Notes under the pieces: generated by a model
What the model saw: only the letters and a program-made list of their open reading frames with translations
Databases searched by the model: none
What the model was told of the DNA's origin: nothing
Origin: Ulva prolifera
Lineage: Eukaryota; Chlorophyta; Ulvophyceae; Ulvales; Ulvaceae
Direction of reading: 5' to 3'
Assembly: GCA_023078555.1 (NCBI GenBank)
Contig: CM041196.1
Coordinates: 3,534,001 to 3,598,000, forward strand
DNA length: 64,000 bases
Position numbers and translations under genes: made by a program
In this document: one piece after another, positions 1 to 11,199 of the stretch
Numbering within the stretch: position 1 is the stretch's first letter
How the letters are laid out: each line of letters begins with the position of its first letter

Positions 1-3000
1 GACTCCAATGAGCCTGACGAGGGGCAGCCACGGACGCCGCCGGCGCACGCGGATCGCGCGAGCGAAGCCTTGACCGCAATGTCGAGCGAGGCCCTCCGGA
101 GAGAGCTGCAGCGCAGGTCTGGCGCGGGTGGCGAAGGCGCCAGCGACACGCATGTCGGCGTGGCCGCTGCGGCGCCGGGAGGGCGCGGGGGGGCAGAGGT
201 GGCGATGTCAGGGTGGCATTCCATGGGGGAGCCGTGGGTACAGGGGACGCCGGCGTTCCAGATGGGGGGGGGCGGCTTCAGCGGCGTGCCGCGCGTGGTG
301 GGCCAGCCTGCCCCAGTGCACGCGTACGGCTCCGTGAGCCACGTGTACGGCGTCCCGCACGCCCCCGACGCCGCGGTCGGCGTGCCGCTCGACGGCCCGT
401 GGGGGCACGGCGGTGGCATCCCGACGGCTGGCGCTGGCAGCGTGACAGGTGGGTGTCACCCTCCGCCCCCTGGTGTGAGCTTCTATCCGCCAGCATACCA
501 GATCCCGGGGTTCGCCTACACGGCCCATCCGGCGATGTCGGGGGCCCCGTACGGTGGGTCGCCGCACCCACTCGTCCGCCACGCCGCGATGCCCGGACCT
601 GCCCCGCCCACAGTTTCTGTTGGAACCCCGTTCCGGGAGGTGCACGCGGCGGCGCCACTCCCTGGACGAGGGGGCGCAGCCGCGACACGGGGCGACAGTG
701 CGAGCCGTTGGGTACACCGGGCGGCCGATCCGCCCGCCATCGAGTCCAGGGAGGCTTTTGTGGGCCACTTGTCGGAGGGCGGCTGTGCCGGGGAGGCGGG
801 CGGGGTGGGGTCGCGGTCGGCGGGCGGCGCGCGCGACGGCGGCGGTGGCGCGCGGGGCCACCCGGCCCCAGAACCGGGGGCACCTGCGTCCACAGGGCCT
901 GGCACGCCTGCGCAGCCCGCGGTTCACAGCCCGCGGCGTACAGACGGTGGTGCACGCGGTGACGGCGACTCGGGCGACTGTGAGGTCTTGAGCGTGTCGA
1001 GCGGCACGCCCGACGGACACTGCGGAGGTGACGCGGCGGCGGACAGCGCCGGTGGCGTGCAGGGGCTCGCCTCCGCGGCGGCGGGCTGTCGCGCTGACGT
1101 TGCCGGCGGAGCCGTGCGCGACGCGGCACAAGGCGGCACAGCGCGGCGGCTGCCCCCCACCGGTGGCCAACGGGCCACGCTCGCGACACGCGGACTCACG
1201 GGACAGGAGCTCGGCAGCATCCTCGGCTGCAACATGCGGATGTCCAGCAGCAAAGGGGCGTTCGTGCGCCGGAGGGATCCCGCGAAGCGGGCGGCGCTGA
1301 AAGCGGACTTGAAATTGCGCAAGGGGAAGCGCCGGCGGAGTGAGGAGGGCCCTTCGGGGACCGTGGCGGCGGCGGCGGCTGCTGCCGGGCTGGAAGCCGC
1401 GGCGTGCGCGGCGACAGAGCGGGAACCCGTGGCATCGCCGCGCGGCTGCGCGGCCGCGACGACTCCGGGAGGCACACGGCAGGCTGCCCGCGGGCAGAAG
1501 AGGCCGGCGATGGCGGCCGTGACGAGAGGGCACACCAAGGCGGCGCGTCTTCGTAGCCTCGAGAGCGGCGGGGCGGCGGAGGCCGCGGGCGACGCGGTCC
1601 GGTGTGGCTCTGGTGTGGCGGATGCGCCCATGACGCGTCCAGCCGTCGCCGCCGCGGTCCAGGCGGGCGCGCACGGCTGCGCCAAGAGCCGTGCCGTCGC
1701 CCTCTCCAGGTCTGTCCTGGCTGCGTCCGACGATGACGCGCCTCCAGAGGCGTCACGCGACCGGGTGCGCCGCGGCGGCTCGACGGTGGCCGCGGTCGAC
1801 GTGTTCGCGTCGCTTCCAGAGGGCCCGGCCGCACGAGGAGGCGCTGTGGCCATCACAGGCCACGCTGCCAGCGGCGCACCTGGAGCGGCCATCACGGAGC
1901 GCCGTCGGGCGGCACCTGTGCCGGTGGGCGCCGCACGGCGGCCGTCTGCCGCAGCCGTGCCGGCGGGGGGAGGAGCGGCCGAAGAGGCGGAGGACGACAC
2001 GACCGCGGCTGCAGCGTGGCACCGCGCGATTGGAGAGGACGACCGCGGCAGCGAGCCGGGCTGCGAGGACGGCGACATCTCGCCCGACATGCGTTCTCTG
2101 CTCGCTCTGCTGAAGACCCCGGCGACCTTCACGCAGTGCGTCCCTCGAGGGGCTGTGTGCGGTGCCATGTGTAGAGCGTATGGTCTGGTATACAATATGA
2201 TAGTATGTCGCCTAGGCACAGTGTTGCGGTGCTGTGGTACAGCGCGCCGGACCGCAACGGAAGCTCGGGTATCCTTTTACAGCAACCCTGTATCCCGCTC
2301 GTGAGTGTACCAGGGCAGGCCCCTCCTGTGGACAATGCCAGCCATGCTAGCATGGGAGCGGCTCCACCGACGTCCACTGTGAGACCGGGTGCGTGTACAC
2401 AGGTCGTCGCTCATATGCCACTGGAGAGTGGAGTGCATTGGCGTATGGAAGGTGGTCTGTCCAACCAACTGCGCATGCACGGAGTCAGGTCTGGAGCGCG
2501 CGCCCGTGTGCAGGATTGCAAAAGGCCTGGCGGAAGGAGCCCAGACAGCCGATGCGGAGGAGGCGGCCGCCCGAGGGAGCAACACCCTGACGCGCGCCTC
2601 CAGGCAGCCCACGATCGACTGGGTCGACAAGGACGCGCAGTGGTGGAGGGGGTGCAGCAAGGCGACGTTGCAGTCCGCCCGCCACGAGTGTGCTAAGCTG
2701 TTTGTGCTGTTTGTCCGGGCGTTCGTCGCCGTCGTGGTGTCGCAGCAGCGGGGCTCGGGCAATCAGGCGTTCAACACGGCCATCCTCGGCGAGTGGCGGG
2801 CGGCGCGTGAAGCGGCCGAGCCAGGCCCCGGCGAGACCGTCGCGCATGTCCCGATGAGTGCCGTCATCTACAGCTTCAGGCTCGCGGGCAGCAAGGTGTT
2901 CCTGATGACACTGCAGACCCTGGCCTGGGCTGGCCACATCGGGTGCTACTCGACGCTGCACGGGTACCGCCTCGCCGTGCAGCGCTCTGTGGACGCGTAC

Positions 3001-6000
3001 TTCTCATTCCGGGCGGGAGATGGACAGGCGGAGGGAGAGGCGGTGCGGACCAGCGACTTTGTACGATCGAGCCGAGTGTATGTATATAGAGTGTATGTAT
3101 TATATAGCGCATATATTATATCCATACTGATACAGTAAGTGCGGTGGGGCGTCCTGCCGCATGCACCAGTACGGCACGTGACGTCCGCTTGCCGACTGCA
3201 GGACGCCCGACGCCGGTGCCAGCTCTTCTCACAGTATCGCTCTGTGGTGAACGAGTTCGTGGCCCACCTCAAGGCGGACGCAGCCTTCATCAGCGTCAAG
3301 CCGACCCCGCTGAAGCAGGGGGAGATGATCGCCATCGCGGAGGAAGCGTCGTCGGGCGCGACGACGCCGCTGTACGGCCGGGTGGCCGCGTTCCTGCGCA
3401 ACCTCAGCGGCGTGCGGAACCCCTCGGTGTCGGCGTGGCAGTGGCGCCACGTGACGTTTGTCGTCGTCGTCGTCGCCCGTGAGCGAGGCGACGGGAGTGT
3501 CGCAGAGGAGGTGCGGACAGCCGGCGCCTGGATGCGGTGCCCGTGCCCGCACAGGGCCCTCGTTGCGTTCGGCTTGACAGCGTGCTTCACGTGGGGCACG
3601 CCTAGGGCGGCTGATTACATTCTCCATGTCTCATATTAACACGTAATCACAAAGCATAATTACACTGTCAATTATCTGAAAAATGTTGCAGACTCGGGGT
3701 GTACTTTCCCCATAAATTACAAGGATATTTTTTTAAATTACAAGGATAGTCCGCAGGTGGACCATTTACAATCCCATTGATTACCATTTACAATGCATTG
3801 ATTGATTGTACACTGTAATCGCCAGACAAAATTAATGATAACTGGTGTTGAGTTCATCACATGTCTTCAAATCAACATTCAATTACGACAGCATAATTCT
3901 CTGTAATTTGTGTCCAACAGCCCTAGGCGAGGCGACCCCGGGGACCGCCGCCGTCGGCATGTGTCGCCTGTGTGCCCCCGCACCTCGGCATGTGTCGCCT
4001 GGTGCCCCCACACCCCGCCGGCACCTCGTCAATCGCCGACCGTGCAGGTGGGCTTCGGCATCGTGGTGCACCTGCAGCACGACAAGGCCCCGAACAAGTT
4101 CGGGGCGAAGGTCATCGCGATGAACCCGACGGGCAACCTCGTGACGTGCGGCGAGAGGGTCGACCTGAGCGAAGCGGAGGAGGACCACCGGCAGGATGTC
4201 GACGTAGCGAGCGTCGGGTGCCAGCTGCTCAGCATGGCGATGCATCAGGGCCTCCTGCTGCCCGAGGATCTGGAGCACCTCCCTGTGGGCACGGCGTTCA
4301 CCCTGCCGGCGCTGATCGCGAAGCGCCGCGGGGCCGGAGCTGCTGCGCTGGCGAAGCGTTCGGAAGACATGTGCGCCGCCCGGAGTGCGTGTGTGTTGTG
4401 CGCGCACGGCTGATTTCCGGCACCTGCCGCGTAGCGAGCACTGACATGCGTGGCTGCCGAGTGCGGACGCGTGTCGCCACGTGCAGGTTCGTGTTCTGCC
4501 GTTGGCACGGCATGGTGCCGCTGCGGTGCGTGCCGTCGTCGAGCTGGGCCGTCAGCGTGCTCATCGCTCGGTACTGTGCGGGGACCGGCGCCAAGATGAA
4601 CGCACGGGACATGCGTGCGGGGTTCGCGTTCACGTTCATCACGGACAGCACCCTGCGCGGGCGGGAGCACAACAAGCTGGAGCTTGCGCTCAGGGGGCAG
4701 TGGTGCCCGACCGCAAAGACGGCCGAGACCCAGTATCTCCACCAGGGCCACTACAACGCGACCGTGGCGCATCGAGTGCGTGGCCTGTCTCGTGTGTCTT
4801 TGCGCGGACCCGCTGTGCCCAATGCTTGAACTTGCCTCCGCGGCTGTGTGTGTCGCTGCATGTGTCGCTGTCACCCTGAGGGCGCCGTGGCTGCCGCCCT
4901 GCTCTGCAGCGTCCCGGGGACTTCCCGGTCGCGGGGTGAACGGTGACGGGGGATGGCGTGCTGTGCAGCAAGTTCAGAGTGGAGGCGGGCGCTTCGTGGA
5001 CATGTACGGCCTTCAGAGGGTGGCGGCGCAGGCGGCTCAGATGAAGCGCGAAGGCAGCCGATATCACGGCAGCCTGTACTTGTGTGCAGCCGCTGGCAAG
5101 GCGTACCTCGACTCGCCCGACGGGCAGGCGGCGCTGGCGGAGGCGGACGCCGCTTCGCACGCGCTGTGGGACGCGGCATGCACGCGCCACCGCGAGTCGG
5201 AGTTCGGCGGCCTAAAAGAGTACGGGTGGGCCAAGATCCGCGCGCTGTTCACCACGAATCGCCCCGGACCGCTGCACCTGTGGGGCCGGCCCGAGCACGT
5301 CCCACGCGAGGAAGGTACGCAGTAGGCTCCGCGCTGCGGTGTGCTCGACGGTGCAAGTGTTGCCGTTGCACACGCCACGAGCGGTGTCGGCGCGTCACGC
5401 GTGGCTGCGGGGGCCCCCGGGATGTGTTGCATTCATGCCGTCCATGCATCGCACCGGCTCCGTGCAGGCGCGTTGAGGGACTTCTGCGTGATGCTCGGGT
5501 CGATTGGGGGCCGGCAGAGTGTGTGGCTGAAGGCGTTGGACCTCGGGGACGATCGAGACCTTCTGTCGCTGATGCGGTCGGTCGACGATCGCACGGCGGA
5601 GGCCGTCGCTCTGCACACGGAGGTGCAGGCCGACCTTGTGACGGCCATGTGCAAGGTTGAGGAGGCGCAGCAGGCGGGCGACGTCATCGTGAGCCCCGGC
5701 GGCCAGCTCCTGCACGAGTCGCCGTCGCGGGAGCTCGAGACGGCGCAGGCTATGCTGGGCGTCGCGGAGAGCAAGCTCCTCGCCATCGCGGACGAGGACC
5801 GGCAGAAGGTGGTGGCGCAAGCGCGGCGCGCGGTGCAAGATCGGTGGGCCGCACAGCGGCGAGAAGTCGAGCTGCGTACGGGGGACTACACGTTCAAGGT
5901 ACGCTGTGTGGGACCGGGCGATGCGTGTGCTCCAAGCCTCTACCACCTCGATGACGTTGCATGGCCCGATGTCGATGTCCCTTGCTCTCTGCTGAATGAC

Positions 6001-9000
6001 ACGCTGCACAACCTGGTGCAGTACCTGAGACCGGAACACACCGCATCAGCGCCCCTGCTCCCCCATCTCTACTGCCCCTGGTTGATTGATCGCTGCATCG
6101 CCTGGTGTACCGCCTCAGACCAGGGCACGCCCAGGCGGTGCGTGTGCGAGCGGGGACGCGGGCGGGCGCCGGCGGTGGTGGGGGGCGGGGGGCGGCGATG
6201 CGCCCGGCGTTGCTGACGGTACGTGGTCGTGCTCGCAGGCCACGCGCACCGGAGTGAACGCCCTGCTCTCGTACCGCAAGGCCTTCCTCCAGCGGCAGGC
6301 GGAGTCTACGGGCCTCATGCCGGAGGGCCGGGCCGCGCTGCACATGCAGGACCACGCCCGCTCGGCGGGGGGGGCGGTGTTCGACCGCCTCATGGCCGCG
6401 CTCGTCGAGGACGACGGGCGCATGCTGGCGATCCTGAAGGTCCTCACTGGAGGTGCGAATCCATGCATGCCGTGTTTGCCGTACGTAACTGGGGTGCAAA
6501 ATGCATGGGGCGCTGCTGTGCTCGGGACCCGCCTGATACGTTGCCAGGGCGCTGCGCACGCAAGTGATGGATGCGACCGAGGCTCCCGCCCGACATGCTG
6601 CACGCACGCAGCAGTCCTTCTCGCGGGGTGCACGCCCCGCCGTGACTATAGGCGTGTTGGCATGTGCCGAGGCGATGGGGCGCCGCGGCGCGGCGGCGGA
6701 CGCGCGGGTACGGGGTCTCACGCGCGCGGTGGTGCATGTGCAGACGCTGCGGCCCCTCCGGTGCTGCTGCCTGCGTACAAGACCGTCCTGGCGCGTGGGG
6801 AGGGGCACGTCGGCCGCGGCACTTGCGTTGCCCTCGCCAAGGTGGGTGGCGTGTTCAAGCACTGCGGACTGCCGGTGGGGCAGCGCGGGCGTGGGGCTCA
6901 GGCCTGCGACGGCCACCTGCGCGCCCCGACCATCATGGAAGCGGAACCAGCGCGGGGTGGCGGCGTGGTGTACACGCGCTTCTGCGTCTCGTGCGACTCC
7001 CGGCAGCCGCTCGAGAACTTTGAAGGCTTCCTCGTCCACTGCAAGAAGCACCCGAAGGGGCGCAGCTCGCGGGGACGCGCTCCTAAGGTGCCCGCGGCGG
7101 TCGACGGGGAGGAGCTGCTGAGGCGCGTGCGGCCGGTGTGCGAAACGCTGGTGGCGCTCGAGACACCCGGTGATGTGCGCAGGGCACTGGTGACATGCGA
7201 CGTGCGCACGTGCGAGTTCAACGTCGCCCGTGGCTCCGGCTTCTGCGAGGACCATGCCAAGGTGTGCCTTCGCTGAGCAAACATCCGTAATGACAGATGT
7301 AGGATCATGTGGTGTCCGTGTTTGGTGCATGCGTGTGTACTGTGCAGTCGTCACCACATGAAGCACTTGGTCCATTGGCTGACCGGCTGTGGCCAGCAGG
7401 CCACCTAGGGGAAGCGAGTACGTGTGGTCATGTCCTTCAGCCGGACCACACGTGGCCTTGCTGAAGCGCCATGCCAGGCTGTCTTTCCCTACGCAGCGCT
7501 GCTCACTGCACTACCTTGATGCCTTGCTGCGTGTGGCCAACAGGCCACGGACGTCGAGCGTGTGCGTGACACACCCCACCCTTCAGCATGGCCACACTCG
7601 GTCGTGCTGAAGCCGTGCGCCGCCGCTGTTCACAGCATCACACTGCAACCTCTCTGTTCTGCACTCAGCCCGCCCTGGCATGCCGGTGGTAGAGGCTGGA
7701 TGAAAAACGGTGGTGAACTGCGATTGAATGATGTGACTTCCGCTCCTGGCATGCCATATCTGTGGCGTACCCGGGCAACATCTGCACCCATGTGCCGCAT
7801 TGTGAACACACAAGTATTGCGAAAGCCCTCCTGTTGTTGCAGTAGAAGCGCTCGATCCACAGTATGCCACAGCTGGCAAGACACCGCAACAAGCTCACAG
7901 CACACTGCAATGTGAAGATCACGAGCCGACGCTGCCTTCACAACCTGGCCGTGCGAAAAAACCTGTCATCCGCGCTTGCTGAATCCGCGTGCAAGTGCAT
8001 CCGGGCTTCGGCACCTCTCGGACCCGGTGTCACCCGAATCCGGCATGCGTTACGGAATGAACCGACACCTGCAGCGCGTGCGGTTGGTGCAGGGGTTGGT
8101 GACGGACGCGCGCGGCGAGGTCAGCTGCATCTGCACAAACTGCCGTGAGTTTGTGCCCGCGGCCTACGCCAACGCGAACGCGCTCCAGTGCTGCATGTGC
8201 CTGGAATCGCGGCGCGCACGTGACGAGCGCGCCTCGGACACCCTGGCGGACGCTGTCAGCAGGATCCCGGTCCCCCCAACGGGGGCGCTTGTGAAGGTGG
8301 GGAGGCGGTTGCCGCCTGGCTACCGCCTACCGTGGCTGCCCGACGTGCCTATGGGGGACGTGTGCGAAGCGGGTCGGTGCCGCATCGTAGGCTGCGGCGT
8401 GGAGCTGCTGGAGAAGGAGCTCAGCGCGGGCGTGTGCGACAAGCACCGCCGGCAGGTGGTGTGGGACCTCAGGCCGACCGAGTGTAAGCCGCAATTCTAC
8501 TGCGTCGACTGCCGCGGATGGAGGGCGGCTGATCCATGGCCCCTCGTGAAAGGCAGGGACGGCACGATGAAGCGTGACTGTCGGTGCCAGAAGCACGCTG
8601 ACCGGGAGGCTGCGGCGTGGGCGGTCGGTGCCGACGACTTGATCAAGCGTCAGTCGAAGACGCGCGTCGGTCACATCCGGAAGGCGCCGAACAAGGCGCT
8701 GTTTGCGGCAGACGGCCTGGCGTGGATGACGTGTGAGACGCGCGTGGCGGCGGCTGCCCACGGGCCGCAAGCCACGGCTGCAGGCGCGAAGAAGGGGAAC
8801 GGCAGGCCGCGGGCGATCTCTGGCGAGGCCCTGTGCCGTGTGCTGGTGTGCGACCAGCCTGCACAGGGGAAGTTCCTCTGTCGGGAACACAAGGAGGTCG
8901 TCGTGCATGAGGAGGTCGTGCCTGATGAGTGCGCGCAGCAGCGGCTATGCGCGACGTGTAAGAAGTTTGCCAACGCGTACAGCTTCAGGCCGGACGGGCG

Positions 9001-9938
9001 CTGTGGGGACCGCTGCACCGCCGTCGGCAATGTTCGGCGAAGGGCGCGGGAGGACACGTCGAGGCCCGGGCAGCGGGCGGGGAAGCGTGGCAGGGGACGG
9101 GGCGCAGGGGGGGGGAGCGACCCAGTGTATGGGAACCTGCCCTGCATCGACGGCCTCACTCATCACGACCGCTTCATCCGCGGCGTGATGGTGGGGGTCG
9201 CGTGGCCGGATGACGCGGGGACGCCGACACGCCGGGACTGCGAGCATGTCGCTGCGTTCATGAGGGTCGGCCTCCTGCACGCCGCCGCCGAGCCCCCGGG
9301 GGCCAGGTGCTGCTACGAGGGCACGCAGACGCGCTGCGAGGAGCCGTGTGCAGAGGGGGCATGCGTGTGCGACGGCCACGTCGGCGCTATCGCGGTGAGC
9401 CTCGCAGACGCGGGCCTGAAATGGATCTGCCCCTCGTGCAGGCACACCAAGCTGCTGGAGGCCCGCGGCTCGGGCGTGTGCAGGGCATGTCACGCGCAGG
9501 CAGGGGGGGCGGGCGGCTCCAGCGCAGTGGTGGATGCGCGTGCCACGGCCACAGGTGCCGCGGTTCGCCCCGTGGAGGCGGACAGGGCTGGCATCAGCGG
9601 GGCAGGCAGCAGCGCTGCGATGCTCGCTGCGGACGCGGGCGGGGAAGACGACACGGACGAGTGGGTCCACCCGGGGTGGCTGGTAACGGAGGCCGTCGGT
9701 GCGGCAGCCGAAGCGCCGGTTACGTTCAAGATCGGCGGCTCGAAGGGAGTCGGGCGGCAGGCGGTGGTGGACGAGGCGGTTCGCACGTGCGCGGGAGAGG
9801 GCTGCACGAAGCAGCTGACGGCGCAAGACGGCCACGGGGGGTACTGCTTCGTCTGCCTGATCACCGAGGCCCTGCACGCCTCGCCCCTGGACCTGCTCGC
9901 GATGCTGCTGGTGCCAGGCGCTGTTGTGAAAGGCCAAG
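1..9938 (+). CDS. Tyrosine recombinase-helicase element gene, copy A (exons 1-10, both ends incomplete)
   Basis: Exons read from the sequence: 1-2135 (open from the left edge), 2514-3042, 3202-3510, 4048-4370, 4487-4775, 4969-5314, 5468-5898, 6239-6452, 6744-7261, 8093-9938. Every donor is GTGCG, GTACG or GTGTG and every acceptor ends in AG, usually CAG. Phases run 2,0,0,2,0,1,0,1,0,1 and match copy B exactly; eight of the nine complete exons have the same length as in B, and exon 4 is 3 nt shorter. Exon 1 is an Ala/Gly/Pro-rich disordered segment with conserved islands (RGHTKAARLRSLE, MRSLLALL). Exons 3-5 carry the recombinase core: Arg in SGVR, Lys in HDK, Arg in RDMR, Trp in RGQW, Tyr in TQYLH. 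Exons 9-10 are Cys/His-rich. Exons 11-16 with the helicase are absent: intron 10 runs into a truncated MITE and then satellite. Copy A is more GC-rich at third positions than B. No internal stop is seen, but it cannot encode the full product. Confidence 0.75.
3202..4775 (+). CDS. Tyrosine recombinase core of copy A (exons 3-5)
   Basis: This segment holds the catalytic domain. Box I is in exon 3: SGVRNPSVSAWQWRHV aligns with the GLR-x-SEL-x-x-L-x-x-x-D-I pattern of XerD-type recombinases, giving the first catalytic Arg. Exon 4 has the beta-hairpin Lys in HLQHDKAPNK. Exon 5 has box II: NARDMRAGFAF (the usual H-x-x-R position, with Arg in place of His), then LRGQW and, 11 residues later, Tyr in TQYLH. 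The G-x-W before the Tyr is typical of Crypton and DIRS recombinases. The match is from recognised motifs, not from a database search. Intron 3 (3511-4047) is unusually long because it holds an AT-rich island. Confidence 0.65.
3600..3920. other. AT-rich island inside intron 3 of copy A
   Basis: About 300 bp here are strikingly AT-rich (runs such as AATTACAAGGATA repeated, TTTTTTTAAATTACAAGG) in a locus that is otherwise very GC-rich. The corresponding intron of copy B (24705-24770) is only 66 bp and lacks it, so the island is an insertion in copy A. I see no clear terminal inverted repeats, target duplication or open reading frame. It could be a small AT-rich transposon remnant or an organelle-derived fragment. 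Confidence 0.55.
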
Positions 9939-10138
9939 GTGCGTCGCCGCTGCTGCTGCCGCTGCTGATGCTGCAGCTGCCGCTGATGCTGCCGCTGCTG
10001 CTGCTCAGAGTTGCATGAATACGCGTGCCTTTCGATTTCGGTACGTTTAATACGCGTATTTCATTCTAACGTACTTTATCAGCGTATAGTACGCGCGTAC
10101 GTTTCGGACTTGGGCGTTTTGAGAGAGCCTAGAGCTCT
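7034..10138 (+). repeat. Near-identical block shared with 28165-31201
   Basis: From within exon 9 to within the MITE of intron 10, copies A and B differ by only scattered single bases, plus an indel cluster near 7470-7640 in intron 9. Upstream of 7034 the same two genes differ at many positions, including amino acid replacements. The 3' edge is sharp: the two sequences agree up to CTAGAGCTCT and then diverge completely. Confidence 0.85.
10006..10138 (+). mobile_element. Truncated hAT-type MITE (5' part) in intron 10 of copy A
   Basis: The sequence starts with CAGAGTTGCATGAATACGCG right after CTGCTGCT and matches the first 133 bp of the intact MITE at 31069-31413 in copy B. It stops at CTAGAGCTCT and is replaced by satellite. 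Insertion at the same intron position in A and B shows they share this insertion by descent or conversion. Confidence 0.8.
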
Positions 10139-11000
10139 CTGCATAGAGCAACAGAGCGAGGGTCAGTCTTTTGTACAGCGCCCCCGGGCCGTGTTGGCGG
10201 TGTTGTACAGGCGGCGGCAGCGGACAGGGCAACAGAGCGGCATAGAGTGCAAAGAGTTGGATGTGTTGTACAGAACACACGCGGCCGCGCGTGCTGCACA
10301 GAGCAACAGAGCGGTGAGTGTACAGAACAGTAGAGCAGCATGGACAGGGCAACAGAGCGGCATAGAGTGCAAACAGTTGATGTGTTGTACAGAACACACG
10401 CGCCAGCACCCATGGAGGCCTTGTGCTTTCACGAGCAGCACAGCTCGCCAGCACCTTGCAGAGTCCCCTGCACCGGGCGGACGGGGGGGCTGCACGTGCA
10501 CGTGTTCCTACTGACAGGGCGACCCCCTGACGGGTCGCCACGCGATCCTAGCCTAGGATGGGGAGGATGGCGGTGGAGCAGTGTAGTGTATTGTGTAGGA
10601 GCGTCACCTTTTTTCTCTAGAGAGCCCCCGGGCCGCCTCTTGGCGTACAAAGGTGCTGTAAATGTTACACAGGAGCATTCGGAATTCGGCACTTGGCGCG
10701 AATGTGGCTGTGCGAAGGCCGGGGTCTGTTTGTGAACGCGGTTTTGCTGAACTGACAGTTCACACAGGCGGCAGCAGCGTTTCCAGAGGCTTTCATAGCA
10801 GTGAGTGTACAGAACAGTAGAGCAGCAACACCACCGACTTGTACAGAACAATAGAGCACCACACATGCAGCGCAACAGCATCAACTGTTGCATGTTGGAC
10901 AGGGCAACAGAGCAACATAGAGCAACACACAGCCAGTGCAACACCAACGACTATTGCATTCTGGATCCCTTGGCCCAACAGCATCGACTATTCGGTATTG
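10139..11000. repeat. Degenerate CAGAACA/GCAACAGC satellite region
   Basis: The region is built of diverged repeats of a unit close to TGTACAGAACA, AGAGCAGCACACAT, GCAACAGCATC, AACTGTTGC, TGGACAGGGC. The core GCAACAGcatcaaCTGTTGC is a 7-bp-arm inverted repeat. The same family occurs at 49905-51060 and 59590-59745. At 10465-10560 it is interrupted by a partial copy of the flank of gene Z1 (compare 11143-11215). No convincing coding potential. Confidence 0.7.
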
Positions 11001-11199
11001 TGCACAGAACGACAAAGCGGCACGGAGCATCACACATAGTTTGTTTACAAGCGGTCGGCATTCCGCTGTCACGCTGCACACACCGGACACACCGGATTAC
11101 CATGCATCGCTGAACACGAGGCGACCACTGCCACGAGCCTGCAGCCCCTGCACCGGGCGTACTGTACAGGGCGACCCCCCGACGGGCCGCCGAGCGATC

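Noticed and set aside
208-1674. Long minus-strand open frames opposite exon 1 of copy A
   Set aside because: They are shadows of a GC-rich coding exon. The plus strand has conserved splice phases and a homologous copy B; the minus frames have neither.
7976-10018. Independent 680-aa gene
   Set aside because: The open frame is long, but exon 10 joins exon 9 in phase at a GTGCAG acceptor, and the reading past 9938 enters the MITE intron. It is kept as an alternative, not the preferred model.
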